From assembly GCA_025457905.1 (NCBI GenBank), contig JALOTM010000020.1:1-9140 (forward strand): a DNA stretch of 9,140 nucleotides, in the 5' to 3' direction. The DNA is from Methanomassiliicoccales archaeon. GTDB lineage: Archaea; Thermoplasmatota; Thermoplasmata; Methanomassiliicoccales; UBA472. Shown in pieces: positions 1 to 5,976 of this stretch (the stretch's first letter is position 1; every line of letters starts with the position of its first letter). Below the pieces are notes generated by a model. It made no database searches and had not been told where the DNA came from. It saw only the letters and a list, made by a program, of their open reading frames with translations. The position numbers were made by a program, and so were the translations under genes.

Positions 1-1
1 G

Positions 2-34
2 AGCGTGAAGGGGACGGTGGTGGACGGCCCATGA
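2..34 (+). CDS. C-terminal end of an upstream gene (partial)
   Basis: An open frame enters from the left edge and ends at TGA 32-34, giving the tail residues SVKGTVVDGP. The stop overlaps the ATG of the next gene in an ATGA arrangement, the usual sign of translational coupling in an operon. Only ten codons are visible, so no function can be given, and the frame could be chance. The ATGA overlap is the only support. Confidence 0.35.
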   Translation, partial: SVKGTVVDGP

Positions 35-795
35 GGGACGAAGGGAAGGCAGAGGAGGCCGAGGGACAGAGGAGATGGAAGCCGGCAGCAAAAGGGCCTA
101 GGACCCCCGTGGTCAGGCGCAGGACGCATCTCTCGGTGGTGCTGGGGATCACCTTCTGCGTCATCGGGGGCGGCATCATGACCTCGGCGCTGGTGCTGAG
201 CTGGTCCATCGGGGCCTCGACGGAGCAGTCGATCTGGGACCTGATGGAGAGGGGTGGGGTCTTCGCGCTCGCCATCCTCGTGCCGATATGCGGCGCCCTC
301 TCTGCTGTTACAGCATCGCTGGACGTGCTTGCGGAGAAGGGATGGAAGAGGGTGAAGGGGCCCTCTGCGCTCGGCTCGTTGGCCTTGGCCCTGATGGCGA
401 TCTTCGCCCTGGCCATTGTGATCCTGGGTATCAACGTGGACATCGAGGAGGGGAGCGCCACCACCTTCGGGCCGGCACTGTTCATGTCGGTGTTCGGCGG
501 CGTGCTGGCTGTCTCCGGAGGGATGATCCTTACCATCGATCACCTGGAGGCGAGGGCGCGCCGGGGGAGGTTCGTGGCATCCGGGGGGAGCGAGGAGCTC
601 AGGAGGGCGCTTAAGCCGGCCAGGAAGGACAGGAAGGCTCCGCCCCAGGCCCTTGAGCCCATGGAGGTGAGGGCGGTGGAGGCAGGAAGGGAGGCGCCCC
701 CACCACGAGCCACCGGACTGGAGTGCCCCAATTGCTATTCACCGGTGCAGCCCAACTGGCGCATCTGCCCCATATGCGGCGAGGAGCTGCTCTGA
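31..795 (+). CDS. Four-helix membrane protein with C-terminal zinc ribbon
   Basis: This is an unrecognised membrane protein of 254 residues. A basic N-terminus (about residues 1-32) is followed by four hydrophobic segments at roughly 34-58, 76-100, 112-136 and 146-170. A charged, proline-containing linker (172-230) follows, then a short zinc ribbon with Cys232/Cys235 (CPNC) and Cys246/Cys249 (CPIC) close to the end. The inferred topology puts both termini in the cytoplasm, so the zinc ribbon would face inside and could bind a protein or nucleic acid partner. The ATG at 31 is supported by the ATGA overlap with the preceding frame and by a purine-rich GGTGGTGGA at 16-24, so it is probably the distal gene of an operon that begins outside the window. 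Its TGA touches the dtdA stop with no gap. Membrane proteins ending in a zinc ribbon are common in Archaea, but I cannot name this family. Confidence 0.85.
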   Translation: MRDEGKAEEAEGQRRWKPAAKGPRTPVVRRRTHLSVVLGITFCVIGGGIMTSALVLSWSIGASTEQSIWDLMERGGVFALAILVPICGALSAVTASLDVLAEKGWKRVKGPSALGSLALALMAIFALAIVILGINVDIEEGSATTFGPALFMSVFGGVLAVSGGMILTIDHLEARARRGRFVASGGSEELRRALKPARKDRKAPPQALEPMEVRAVEAGREAPPPRATGLECPNCYSPVQPNWRICPICGEELL

Positions 796-1629
796 TCACA
801 GGTCATCCAGGGAGGAGGAGTCGATGGCCTCCGCCCCCATTCCCCGCACCAGGTCCCTGATGTGCGTGGCCCGGGCCCGGGACATGGACTTCTTGTGGAT
901 GTAGACCAGGCGGGCGCCCTCGCTTTTCTCCATGGCCATGGCCATGGCGTTCCGAAGCGCCTCGTCATCGGCCCCATCGGCGAAGTGGTTCGGGATCATG
1001 TGCCCGAACGAGACCTTCTTTGTGGCCACCACCTCGCTGAAGCGCGGGGCGTAATGCCCTCCGCCCAAGCCAATGGCCTTGGGAGCGTTGACGATCTTGG
1101 CCTCCATGAGGGCCGCGGCGATGGCCATGGCCGCGTCCTTGTTCCCCCAGTTGGCCTCGGACGAACCGATCTCGATGAACATGGTCGGCTTGGAGAGATA
1201 AGGGCCGTGGTGGGTGACCTCGAACGACACTTGGAAGGCCAGGCCCCGTGCGGTCGTGGCCAGGCATCGTAGGGCCGAGGTCATGGCATCGGGCATGGCC
1301 GGGACCAATGTTCCGTCCCTCCCGCCGTAGGTGGCCTTGGAGAAGTTACCTACGGCATGAACCGTCAGCGTGGGTATGCCTGAGGCCGCCTTGTGCCGTG
1401 AGAGGAACACCACGCACCCGATATCCCTCTTGCAGGCCGCCTGCACCTCCAAGTCAATGTCGTCTGCGAAGAGATGCACGGACGAGGTGGTCGCCAAGAG
1501 GTCCTCCCCCTGATGGTATACGGGCATACCCTGGAACTCGCCATCGACGGTCCAGCCCCCTCGCTCCAGCAGTGCGTTGCGAATGCCCACGCTGGCGACA
1601 TCGCCGGAGGAGCAGAGGAGCAGTCGCAT
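796..1629 (-). CDS. dtdA: D-aminoacyl-tRNA deacylase, archaeal type (DtdA/DTD2)
   Basis: This enzyme hydrolyses the ester bond of tRNAs mischarged with D-amino acids, such as D-Tyr-tRNA, and so keeps D-residues out of proteins. It acts in the cytoplasm. The 277 residues match the archaeal/plant DTD2 (GEK1-like) family rather than bacterial DTD1. Recognisable blocks are LSRHKAASGIPTLTVHAVGN (76-95), EVTHHGP (137-143), EIGSSEANWGN (153-163) and GLGGGHYAPRFSEV (187-200). The family is zinc-dependent, and the His residues in the HHGP and GGGHYAPR blocks are plausible ligands. The ATG at 1629 has no Shine-Dalgarno, but a TATA box is centred 26-27 nt upstream, so the mRNA is probably leaderless. 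It is convergent with, and abuts, the zinc-ribbon membrane gene and is divergent from the secreted protein at 1736. The length is normal and all family blocks appear intact. Confidence 0.95.
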   Translation of the reverse strand: MRLLLCSSGDVASVGIRNALLERGGWTVDGEFQGMPVYHQGEDLLATTSSVHLFADDIDLEVQAACKRDIGCVVFLSRHKAASGIPTLTVHAVGNFSKATYGGRDGTLVPAMPDAMTSALRCLATTARGLAFQVSFEVTHHGPYLSKPTMFIEIGSSEANWGNKDAAMAIAAALMEAKIVNAPKAIGLGGGHYAPRFSEVVATKKVSFGHMIPNHFADGADDEALRNAMAMAMEKSEGARLVYIHKKSMSRARATHIRDLVRGMGAEAIDSSSLDDL

Positions 1630-1651
1630 GGGGCGAGCATGCCCTGTGCTT

Positions 1652-1659
1652 GTTATAAT
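1652..1659 (-). promoter_or_regulatory. TATA box of dtdA
   Basis: Read on the minus strand the sequence is ATTATAAC, an A/T island in GC-rich DNA. Its centre lies 26-27 nt upstream of the dtdA ATG (1629). That spacing is what the archaeal TBP/TFB machinery needs to start transcription at or next to the first base of the start codon. Together with the absence of a ribosome binding site this indicates a leaderless transcript. Confidence 0.7.
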
Positions 1660-1673
1660 CCCTCGCGTGGGAG

Positions 1674-1683
1674 TGAGCGCTCA
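1674..1683. promoter_or_regulatory. Perfect 10-bp palindrome between divergent TATA boxes
   Basis: The sequence TGAGCGCTCA is a perfect inverted repeat. It lies between the dtdA TATA box (1652-1659) and the TATA box of the secreted-protein gene (1691-1698). That position would suit an operator bound by a dimeric regulator acting on both promoters. The operator role is inference; a 10-bp palindrome can also arise by chance. Confidence 0.3.
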
Positions 1684-1685
1684 AT

Positions 1686-1698
1686 CGAAATTATTAAT
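1686..1698 (+). promoter_or_regulatory. BRE and TATA box of the secreted-protein gene
   Basis: CGAAA (1686-1690), a good match to an archaeal TFB-recognition element, directly precedes TTATTAAT (1691-1698). Transcription should begin about 26-27 nt from the TATA centre, near 1721. This leaves a leader of about 15 nt before the GTG at 1736, containing AGGGG (1723-1727) eight bases before the start. This rules out start codons upstream of about 1721. Confidence 0.65.
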
Positions 1699-1735
1699 CG
1701 GTCGCTCGGACTTTCAGCCTCAAGGGGTTGAACGG

Positions 1736-2281
1736 GTGAGAGGCAAGCTCGGATGGGCAACATCGGTATTGATGGCATCCCTTGTGCTGGTATCCCTGAG
1801 CGGTGCAGTGAGCGCCTGCACCTTCGGGGAAGGGCATCAGGAGTTCGAGTACACTTTGGGAGAGCAGGAGTTCGTGGCTCGCGAGGGGGAGATGAAATCT
1901 GGGGATCAGGTGGCATTCCTGACCTATGGGGGCATGATGGATGTCTTCATCTTCAACGAGGAGCAATACTTCAGCTTCCTCAACGCAGGCGTGGACCGGG
2001 CTGGCTGGAAGGGGGCCGCTCTGTTCAAGGACCTGGGTGTGGCCTCCTCGCGGACCGTGTTCACCGCCCCCATGGACGGTGTCTACTTCTATGTGATTGA
2101 CAATACAATGGCAGGCCTGGACTCCGGAGAGGAGGTGAAGGTCGTCCAGCATGACTCGACCTTCCCGTTCGCTGGAGAGCCCGCATCGGCCTTCCCGTTC
2201 TACTTCCCGTTGTTCATCACCGGTATCGTGGTCTTCGCCCTGGCGGTCCTGGCCTTCTTCTCATACAACGGAAAGAAGTAA
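1736..2281 (+). CDS. Signal-peptide protein with C-terminal membrane anchor, possible lipoprotein
   Basis: This 181-residue surface protein belongs to no family I recognise. The GTG at 1736 was chosen because it lies just downstream of a BRE/TATA promoter and gives a textbook signal peptide: basic Arg2/Lys4, a hydrophobic stretch (about 6-22), then AVSAC. VSAC at 25-28 fits a lipobox with Cys28 as the modified residue, although ordinary cleavage after Ala27 is equally possible. The exposed domain (about 28-150) is acidic and rich in beta-strand-like segments; its VFTAPMDGVYFYVIDNT stretch (108-124) resembles small beta-sandwich ectodomains. A phenylalanine/proline-rich spacer with repeated FPF (143-157) leads to a second hydrophobic helix (about 157-176) and a short NGKK cytoplasmic tail. 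The protein would thus sit outside the cell, anchored at its C-terminus and perhaps also by an N-terminal lipid. It ends in TAA, appears monocistronic and shares a divergent promoter region with dtdA. Confidence 0.8.
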   Translation: MRGKLGWATSVLMASLVLVSLSGAVSACTFGEGHQEFEYTLGEQEFVAREGEMKSGDQVAFLTYGGMMDVFIFNEEQYFSFLNAGVDRAGWKGAALFKDLGVASSRTVFTAPMDGVYFYVIDNTMAGLDSGEEVKVVQHDSTFPFAGEPASAFPFYFPLFITGIVVFALAVLAFFSYNGKK

Positions 2282-2286
2282 TCCTT

Positions 2287-2350
2287 CAATTGCGACTTAG
2301 GCCTGCGATGCGACCGTGGGCCGACCTTCCTTTCCTTCGTAGTTCAATTG
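2287..2350. repeat. Repeated TTCAATTG element in the gap before the winged-helix/TPR gene
   Basis: The 8-mer TTCAATTG, containing the palindrome CAATTG, occurs at 2285-2292 and again at 2343-2350 within one 119-bp intergenic region. The second copy lies about 20 bp upstream of the TATA box of the downstream gene. It could be a regulator site, for example for autoregulation by the winged-helix protein, but two copies of a short A/T-rich word in an A/T-rich gap may be chance. A pyrimidine-rich tract at 2322-2339 lies between the copies and may help end the upstream transcript. Confidence 0.25.
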
Positions 2351-2369
2351 TAATAATCAGAGATTTAGG

Positions 2370-2377
2370 TTTTTAAA
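2370..2377 (+). promoter_or_regulatory. TATA box of the winged-helix/TPR gene
   Basis: TTTTTAAA is centred 27-28 nt upstream of the ATG at 2401, which predicts transcription starting at that ATG. An in-frame TTG at 2386 lies only about 12 nt from the box, upstream of any transcript it could make. The promoter therefore decides the start in favour of 2401. Confidence 0.7.
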
Positions 2378-2400
2378 CGCGGTCGTTGGATTCGATAACT

Positions 2401-3684
2401 ATGCCAGGCGCCCTCACCGTCGCCGAGAGGATATTGCTCCATATCTCGCAGTATCAGAGGCTCAAGGACAGCTTCGACGTGCCCTTCGACATCAGCCAGG
2501 ACGGGATCGCCCAAGCATTGATGATATCGAGGGCGCACGTGGCAGTGGAGCTGAAGAAGCTGAAGGAGTCGGGGGAGGTCGTGGAGCGGCTGTCCCACAT
2601 CAAGAAAGGGAGGAACAAGCGCAAGGTCTACTTCCTCACCGATGTGGGCGAACAGAAGGCCTCCCGTATCCGTGAGTTCGCCTCTCGTGAAGGGATCGAT
2701 GTGGGACCGGGGTTGGACCTGCGGAGGGCGAGGGGAGGGGAGCTGTATCGTTCACTCTCAGAGCAGAACCGCAAGGTCCTGGAAATGGCTGTGGTGTTCC
2801 GCAAGCCCTTCCCGAGGGATGCCCTTCCAGAGACCAGCATAGCCCTGCTACCAGTGGACCGGGAGGGGATGGTGGAACTGCCCCGTGAATTGAGGACAGA
2901 GGTCATGGCCCTGGCCCCCAAGGACATAGCCCGACAGGCACAAAGCCAGGCTGCGGACTTTTGGCTGAACAGAGGTGATTACCGTGAAAGGCTCTATCAC
3001 CTGCTGGCCGCGGGCCGGACCAGGGAGGCGGAGATATTGATCGCAGGGAAGGGGCCCGTTCTCCTAACGGAGGCGGACGAGGACCTGCTTTCGATCATTT
3101 CGCGTGTGGAATCGCCCACGGAAAGATATGCTGCCAAGGTGCGTTGGGTGCAGGCGGAGTGCGCACGCATCGTTGGTGAAAGGGACTATTGCTTCGAGAT
3201 ATGCGAGGAGATGATGGCCTCCTCGGATATGAGGGAGCGCTTCGAGGGACTGCTGGTTAAGGGCAAGGGGCTCAGGGACATGAACTGCCTGAACGAGGCT
3301 CTGGCCTCTTTCGAGCAGGCGGACCGGATGGGGCTTCACGTACAGGGCTCATGCGTGGAATGCGAAATGGCCGACACGTTGCTGGCCAAGGGCGATGCCG
3401 ACGCCGCGCTGTCCGTTCTCCTAGCTATGATCAGGAGGGGGCAGATGACGGACCCGGAGAACATCGAAAGGGCGTATCTGATCATGGGCATCGCCTACCT
3501 CAGGAAAGGAGTCCATGAGGAGGCCCTGCGCTACCTGAGCAAGAGCCTGGCGATGACGAAGGAGAAGGACAGGGCACCATGGTACAGAGGTCTGGCTGAG
3601 GCCTACGCCATGGCCGGGATGGAGGGTAAGGCCAAGGAATACCTCGCCAAGGCCGAACCCCCTAAGAGGTGGGGTTCGGGCTGA
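2401..3684 (+). CDS. Winged-helix protein with TPR-like array, STAND-like without an NTPase
   Basis: This 427-residue cytoplasmic protein is probably a transcriptional regulator or protein-interaction scaffold. Residues 11-83 form a winged helix: helices, the recognition-like segment SRAHVAVELKKLKESGEV (43-60), then a basic wing GRNKRKVYFLT (70-80). Residues 113-175 (SLSEQNRKVLEMAVVFRKPF onward) resemble the second winged helix that follows the NTPase in MalT-like STAND proteins. From about 181 the protein is helical with TPR-like repeats: 185-214, 284-311, 321-347, 359-385 and 394-420. The repeat at 359-385 (YLRKGVHEEALRYLSKSL) is the clearest. No Walker A motif (GxxxxGK[ST]) is present; the nearest, AGKGPV (215-220), lacks the spacing. 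The ATG at 2401 is set by a TATA box 27-28 nt upstream and there is no Shine-Dalgarno. The last codons form one arm of a GC-rich hairpin. The target and ligand are unknown. Confidence 0.85.
   Translation: MPGALTVAERILLHISQYQRLKDSFDVPFDISQDGIAQALMISRAHVAVELKKLKESGEVVERLSHIKKGRNKRKVYFLTDVGEQKASRIREFASREGIDVGPGLDLRRARGGELYRSLSEQNRKVLEMAVVFRKPFPRDALPETSIALLPVDREGMVELPRELRTEVMALAPKDIARQAQSQAADFWLNRGDYRERLYHLLAAGRTREAEILIAGKGPVLLTEADEDLLSIISRVESPTERYAAKVRWVQAECARIVGERDYCFEICEEMMASSDMRERFEGLLVKGKGLRDMNCLNEALASFEQADRMGLHVQGSCVECEMADTLLAKGDADAALSVLLAMIRRGQMTDPENIERAYLIMGIAYLRKGVHEEALRYLSKSLAMTKEKDRAPWYRGLAEAYAMAGMEGKAKEYLAKAEPPKRWGSG
3653..3679 (+). terminator. 9-bp GC-rich hairpin at the 3' end of the winged-helix/TPR gene
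   Basis: CCGAACCCC (3653-3661) and GGGGTTCGG (3671-3679) pair perfectly over nine bases around a nine-base loop. The hairpin lies within the last codons of the gene and is followed, after the TGA, by a T-rich tract (ATTTTATT, 3691-3698). It resembles an intrinsic terminator, but archaeal termination mainly depends on U-tracts, and this tract is interrupted and also serves as the TATA box of the next gene. Stabilising the mRNA 3' end is an alternative role. Confidence 0.5.
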
Positions 3685-3690
3685 AGCATC

Positions 3691-3698
3691 ATTTTATT
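3691..3698 (+). promoter_or_regulatory. TATA box of the CPBP-like gene
   Basis: ATTTTATT is centred 26-27 nt before the ATG at 3721, the spacing expected of a leaderless archaeal gene. No Shine-Dalgarno precedes that ATG. The box lies 11 bp beyond the hairpin arm ending at 3679, so termination of one gene and initiation of the next are packed into about 45 bp. Confidence 0.65.
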
Positions 3699-3720
3699 CC
3701 ACCTTGGCGATTTCGCTACC

Positions 3721-4431
3721 ATGGACTTGGCCTCGACCATTTCCTACCGCGTTCCCAGGCTCAGATTCCAGGCGACCAACCTCGATCTTGCGCTGGCATT
3801 GGTGGCCGCCCTGCTGCTCCCTGTGGCCTGTATGCTGCTCCTCGATTGGGCAGGGGCGCTGTTGCCCCTTGCTCTCTACTATGGCGTCTTCTGCTTCCTG
3901 CTTGTGCGCTGGCGCAAAGGCTCTCTGGACTATGTCGGACCGGTCAGTTGGGTATTGCCGCTCTTCCTCTTCCTTCTCTTGATCCAGGTCCTCACCCAGA
4001 TCTCAGGGGTGATGACCGTGGAGCCGGCCAACGACCCCTGGGAGGGGGTCCTTCTTACACTGATCGTCTGGGCGCCACTGAACGCGATGGCCGAGCAGCT
4101 GCTCTGGGTGTACATCTTCGATGCCTTCGAGACCAGATGGAGCGAGAGACGCAGGAGGCTTGTAGGGGGCATCATAGGGATATTGCTCACGCTCATCTTC
4201 GTGGGCATGATCCATGCCCTCTTCTGGGGCAGCTTCCTGCCGGCCTTTGAGAGCTTGGCCCCCTGGTCCTACATCTTCTTCGCGGCACAGTTCATCATAA
4301 CGCCTGGCTACCTACTCCTGTACCGCCGTTCGGGTTCCATGTGGCCGATTTTCGCACTGCACATCATCGCCGATGCTTCACTGGTGCTCAGCGCTCAGTA
4401 CTCGATCATCCCCGACCTTTGGACGCTGTGA
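3721..4431 (+). CDS. CPBP (Abi-like) membrane protein with degenerate active-site motif
   Basis: This 236-residue integral membrane protein has hydrophobic segments at about 20-41, 43-62, 76-98, 109-132, 148-170, 180-200 and 206-226. The C-terminal half resembles the CPBP family of glutamate-type intramembrane proteases, which includes Rce1-like CAAX proteases. AMAEQLLWV (122-130) aligns with the family's EExxxR motif, IFVGMIHALFW (159-169) with the FxxxH motif, and WPIFALHIIAD (208-218) with the HxxxN/D motif. His165, His214 and Asp218 are kept, but the catalytic pair EE is Glu125-Gln126 and the motif-1 arginine is Val130. Protease activity is therefore doubtful; a non-catalytic role or a diverged mechanism is possible. 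The ATG at 3721 fits a leaderless start from the TATA box at 3691-3698. The TGA abuts the pheS stop with no gap. The substrate is unknown, and the family assignment rests on motif spacing and hydrophobicity only. Confidence 0.75.
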   Translation: MDLASTISYRVPRLRFQATNLDLALALVAALLLPVACMLLLDWAGALLPLALYYGVFCFLLVRWRKGSLDYVGPVSWVLPLFLFLLLIQVLTQISGVMTVEPANDPWEGVLLTLIVWAPLNAMAEQLLWVYIFDAFETRWSERRRRLVGGIIGILLTLIFVGMIHALFWGSFLPAFESLAPWSYIFFAAQFIITPGYLLLYRRSGSMWPIFALHIIADASLVLSAQYSIIPDLWTL

Positions 4432-5955
4432 TCAGAATATCGGGCTCTGGCGGAGCATCTCCACATCCGTGACGTACAAGTCCCTGATGTCCTTCAGGCC
4501 CCAGCGCAGCATGGCCAGGCGCTCGAAGCCCTGCCCCCAGGCCAGCACCGGGTACTTAATGCCGAAGGGCGCTGTGACCTCGGGTCTGAAGATCCCCGCT
4601 CCTCCCAGCTCCATCCATTTGCCGTTCCACATCACCTCGACCTCGAGCGAGGGCTCGGTGTAGGGGAAGTAACCTGGACGAACGCGTATCTGATCGAAGC
4701 CCATGCGCCGGTAGAACTCGCGCAGGATCCCGACCAGCATGTCGAAGGAGGCGTTCTCCTCCATCACTATGCCCTCGATCTGCACGAACTCAGGCAGGTG
4801 CGTGGAGTCGATGGCCTCCTTGCGGAACACCCTGGAGAGCGAGAAGACCTTCACCGGCGGCTGGGGGTGCTTGGCGAGATAGCGGATGGTGTTGACGGTG
4901 GTATGAGTGCGAAGGAGCGCCCGCTCCGCCTCCTCCCTGGACCACTTGTATCTCCAGCCCAGCGAACCTGTGTCCCCCCCGTTCTCATGCACCGACCGAA
5001 CCTTCTCCATGAGCTCCTTCTCCTGGTCGATGCATATCCGGTTGGGGCTCTTCAGGTAGAAGGTGTCCTGCATCTCCCGGGCCGGATGGTCCTGGGGAGT
5101 GAACAACGCGTCCATGTTCCAGAAGGCTGGTTGGACGTATTCGTCATCGATCTCCTCGAACCCCATCTGCAGGAAGATGCGCCTCACCTCATCGGCGATC
5201 CTGGTGAGCGGGTGTTTCTTGGCCGGGTAGGCGGTGGGGGCGAACGTGTTCACGTCGTACCTGCGGAAGCTGACATCCCTCCACTTCCCGGTCTGGATGA
5301 GCTCCGGGGTGAGCTGCGCCACCTCCTCCTTGAGCTCGATGCCCAGGGCGAGGACCTCCTTTCCGGCCGGGGTCAGGACGAGCTCCCTGGAGACCAAGGT
5401 CCTCTCCACGATCATGTCCTGGCGGCCCTTCAGCATGGCTATCACCTGGGCGCCGATGGCCCCCTCGGGCCTGTCTCCGGCTGCCAGCATCCTCAGGGCC
5501 TTCTCATCCTCCATCTCCCCGGCGGATAGCCTCCTGCCCTCGTCGGTGAGGGTGATGAGGGTGTCCGCACCGACCTTCTCCATGCGCACCAGGTTCTTCC
5601 GCCTCAACCAGCCGATGGCGATGGGCACCTCGCCCTTGGGCAAAGAAGCCTCCAGATCGGCCATCTTCATGGTGCCGTCGGAGGCGGAGAGGACGGCGAG
5701 GGCCTTCCGCTCCGGGAGCGGCCTTTCGGCCACATCCTTGGACCGGAGGGCATAGAGCCTCTGGCTGGCCTCCTTGACCTCTATCAGGCCTTTGGACTGT
5801 AGCCAGTTGGCGCCGCTCATGACCTCCACGAGCTGCGAAAAGCCCCCCACCTCGAGCACCTTCTCCGGGCTGGCGGAGTCGCCCGTCTTCTGCAAAGCGA
5901 GCAGGACCTTCTTCTCCTGATAGCTCAGTCCCTCGAGGACCTGAGAGGCGTTCAT
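4432..5955 (-). CDS. pheS: Phenylalanyl-tRNA synthetase alpha subunit
   Basis: This is the catalytic alpha chain of the alpha2-beta2 class II PheRS, which charges tRNA-Phe. Its 507 residues match the long archaeal/eukaryotic form. Residues 1 to about 225 contain winged-helix-like tRNA/DNA-binding modules (LYALRSKDVAERPLPERK and similar). The catalytic domain begins at HPLTRIADEVRRIFLQMGF (248-266, motif 1). Motif 2 is FSLSRVFRKEAIDSTH (371-386), and FPYTEPSLEVEV (430-441) is a PheRS signature. GGAGIFRPEV (451-460) and AWGQGFERLAMLRWG (472-486) make up the motif 3 region. The beta subunit gene pheT is not next to it, since the neighbour at the 3' end is convergent. The ATG at 5955 has no Shine-Dalgarno and lies 22 nt after the TrmO-like stop, so it is probably co-transcribed. 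A weak TATA-like GAAATAGG (5977-5984) at the right distance might give an extra leaderless promoter. Confidence 0.97.
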   Translation of the reverse strand: MNASQVLEGLSYQEKKVLLALQKTGDSASPEKVLEVGGFSQLVEVMSGANWLQSKGLIEVKEASQRLYALRSKDVAERPLPERKALAVLSASDGTMKMADLEASLPKGEVPIAIGWLRRKNLVRMEKVGADTLITLTDEGRRLSAGEMEDEKALRMLAAGDRPEGAIGAQVIAMLKGRQDMIVERTLVSRELVLTPAGKEVLALGIELKEEVAQLTPELIQTGKWRDVSFRRYDVNTFAPTAYPAKKHPLTRIADEVRRIFLQMGFEEIDDEYVQPAFWNMDALFTPQDHPAREMQDTFYLKSPNRICIDQEKELMEKVRSVHENGGDTGSLGWRYKWSREEAERALLRTHTTVNTIRYLAKHPQPPVKVFSLSRVFRKEAIDSTHLPEFVQIEGIVMEENASFDMLVGILREFYRRMGFDQIRVRPGYFPYTEPSLEVEVMWNGKWMELGGAGIFRPEVTAPFGIKYPVLAWGQGFERLAMLRWGLKDIRDLYVTDVEMLRQSPIF

Positions 5956-5976
5956 GAGAGGGTGGAGACCGTCGGC

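Noticed and set aside
931..948. Three tandem CATGGC units
   Set aside because: They encode the alternating Ala-Met stretch of DtdA (about residues 228-233). This is a low-complexity codon effect, not an independent repeat element.
862..1272. Plus-strand open frame (136 codons) inside dtdA
   Set aside because: It is an antisense shadow of conserved DtdA motifs, and its GHGHGHG run comes from the reverse reading of the CATGGC repeat.
1577..1735. N-terminal extension of the secreted protein to an ATG at 1577
   Set aside because: It would overlap dtdA on the opposite strand, lies upstream of the BRE/TATA promoter, and would bury the signal peptide behind about 50 unlikely residues.
3669..4250. 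Plus-strand open frame (193 codons) overlapping the CPBP-like gene
   Set aside because: It has no family resemblance and an Arg/Pro/Gly-rich shadow composition. The overlapping frame at 3721 has clear membrane helices, family motifs and a matching promoter.
4798..5529. Long plus-strand open frame (243 codons) antisense to pheS
   Set aside because: It lies wholly inside pheS, whose protein is unmistakable. The translation is a His/Leu/Gly-rich composition typical of the antisense frame of a GC-rich gene, with no promoter or ribosome binding site.
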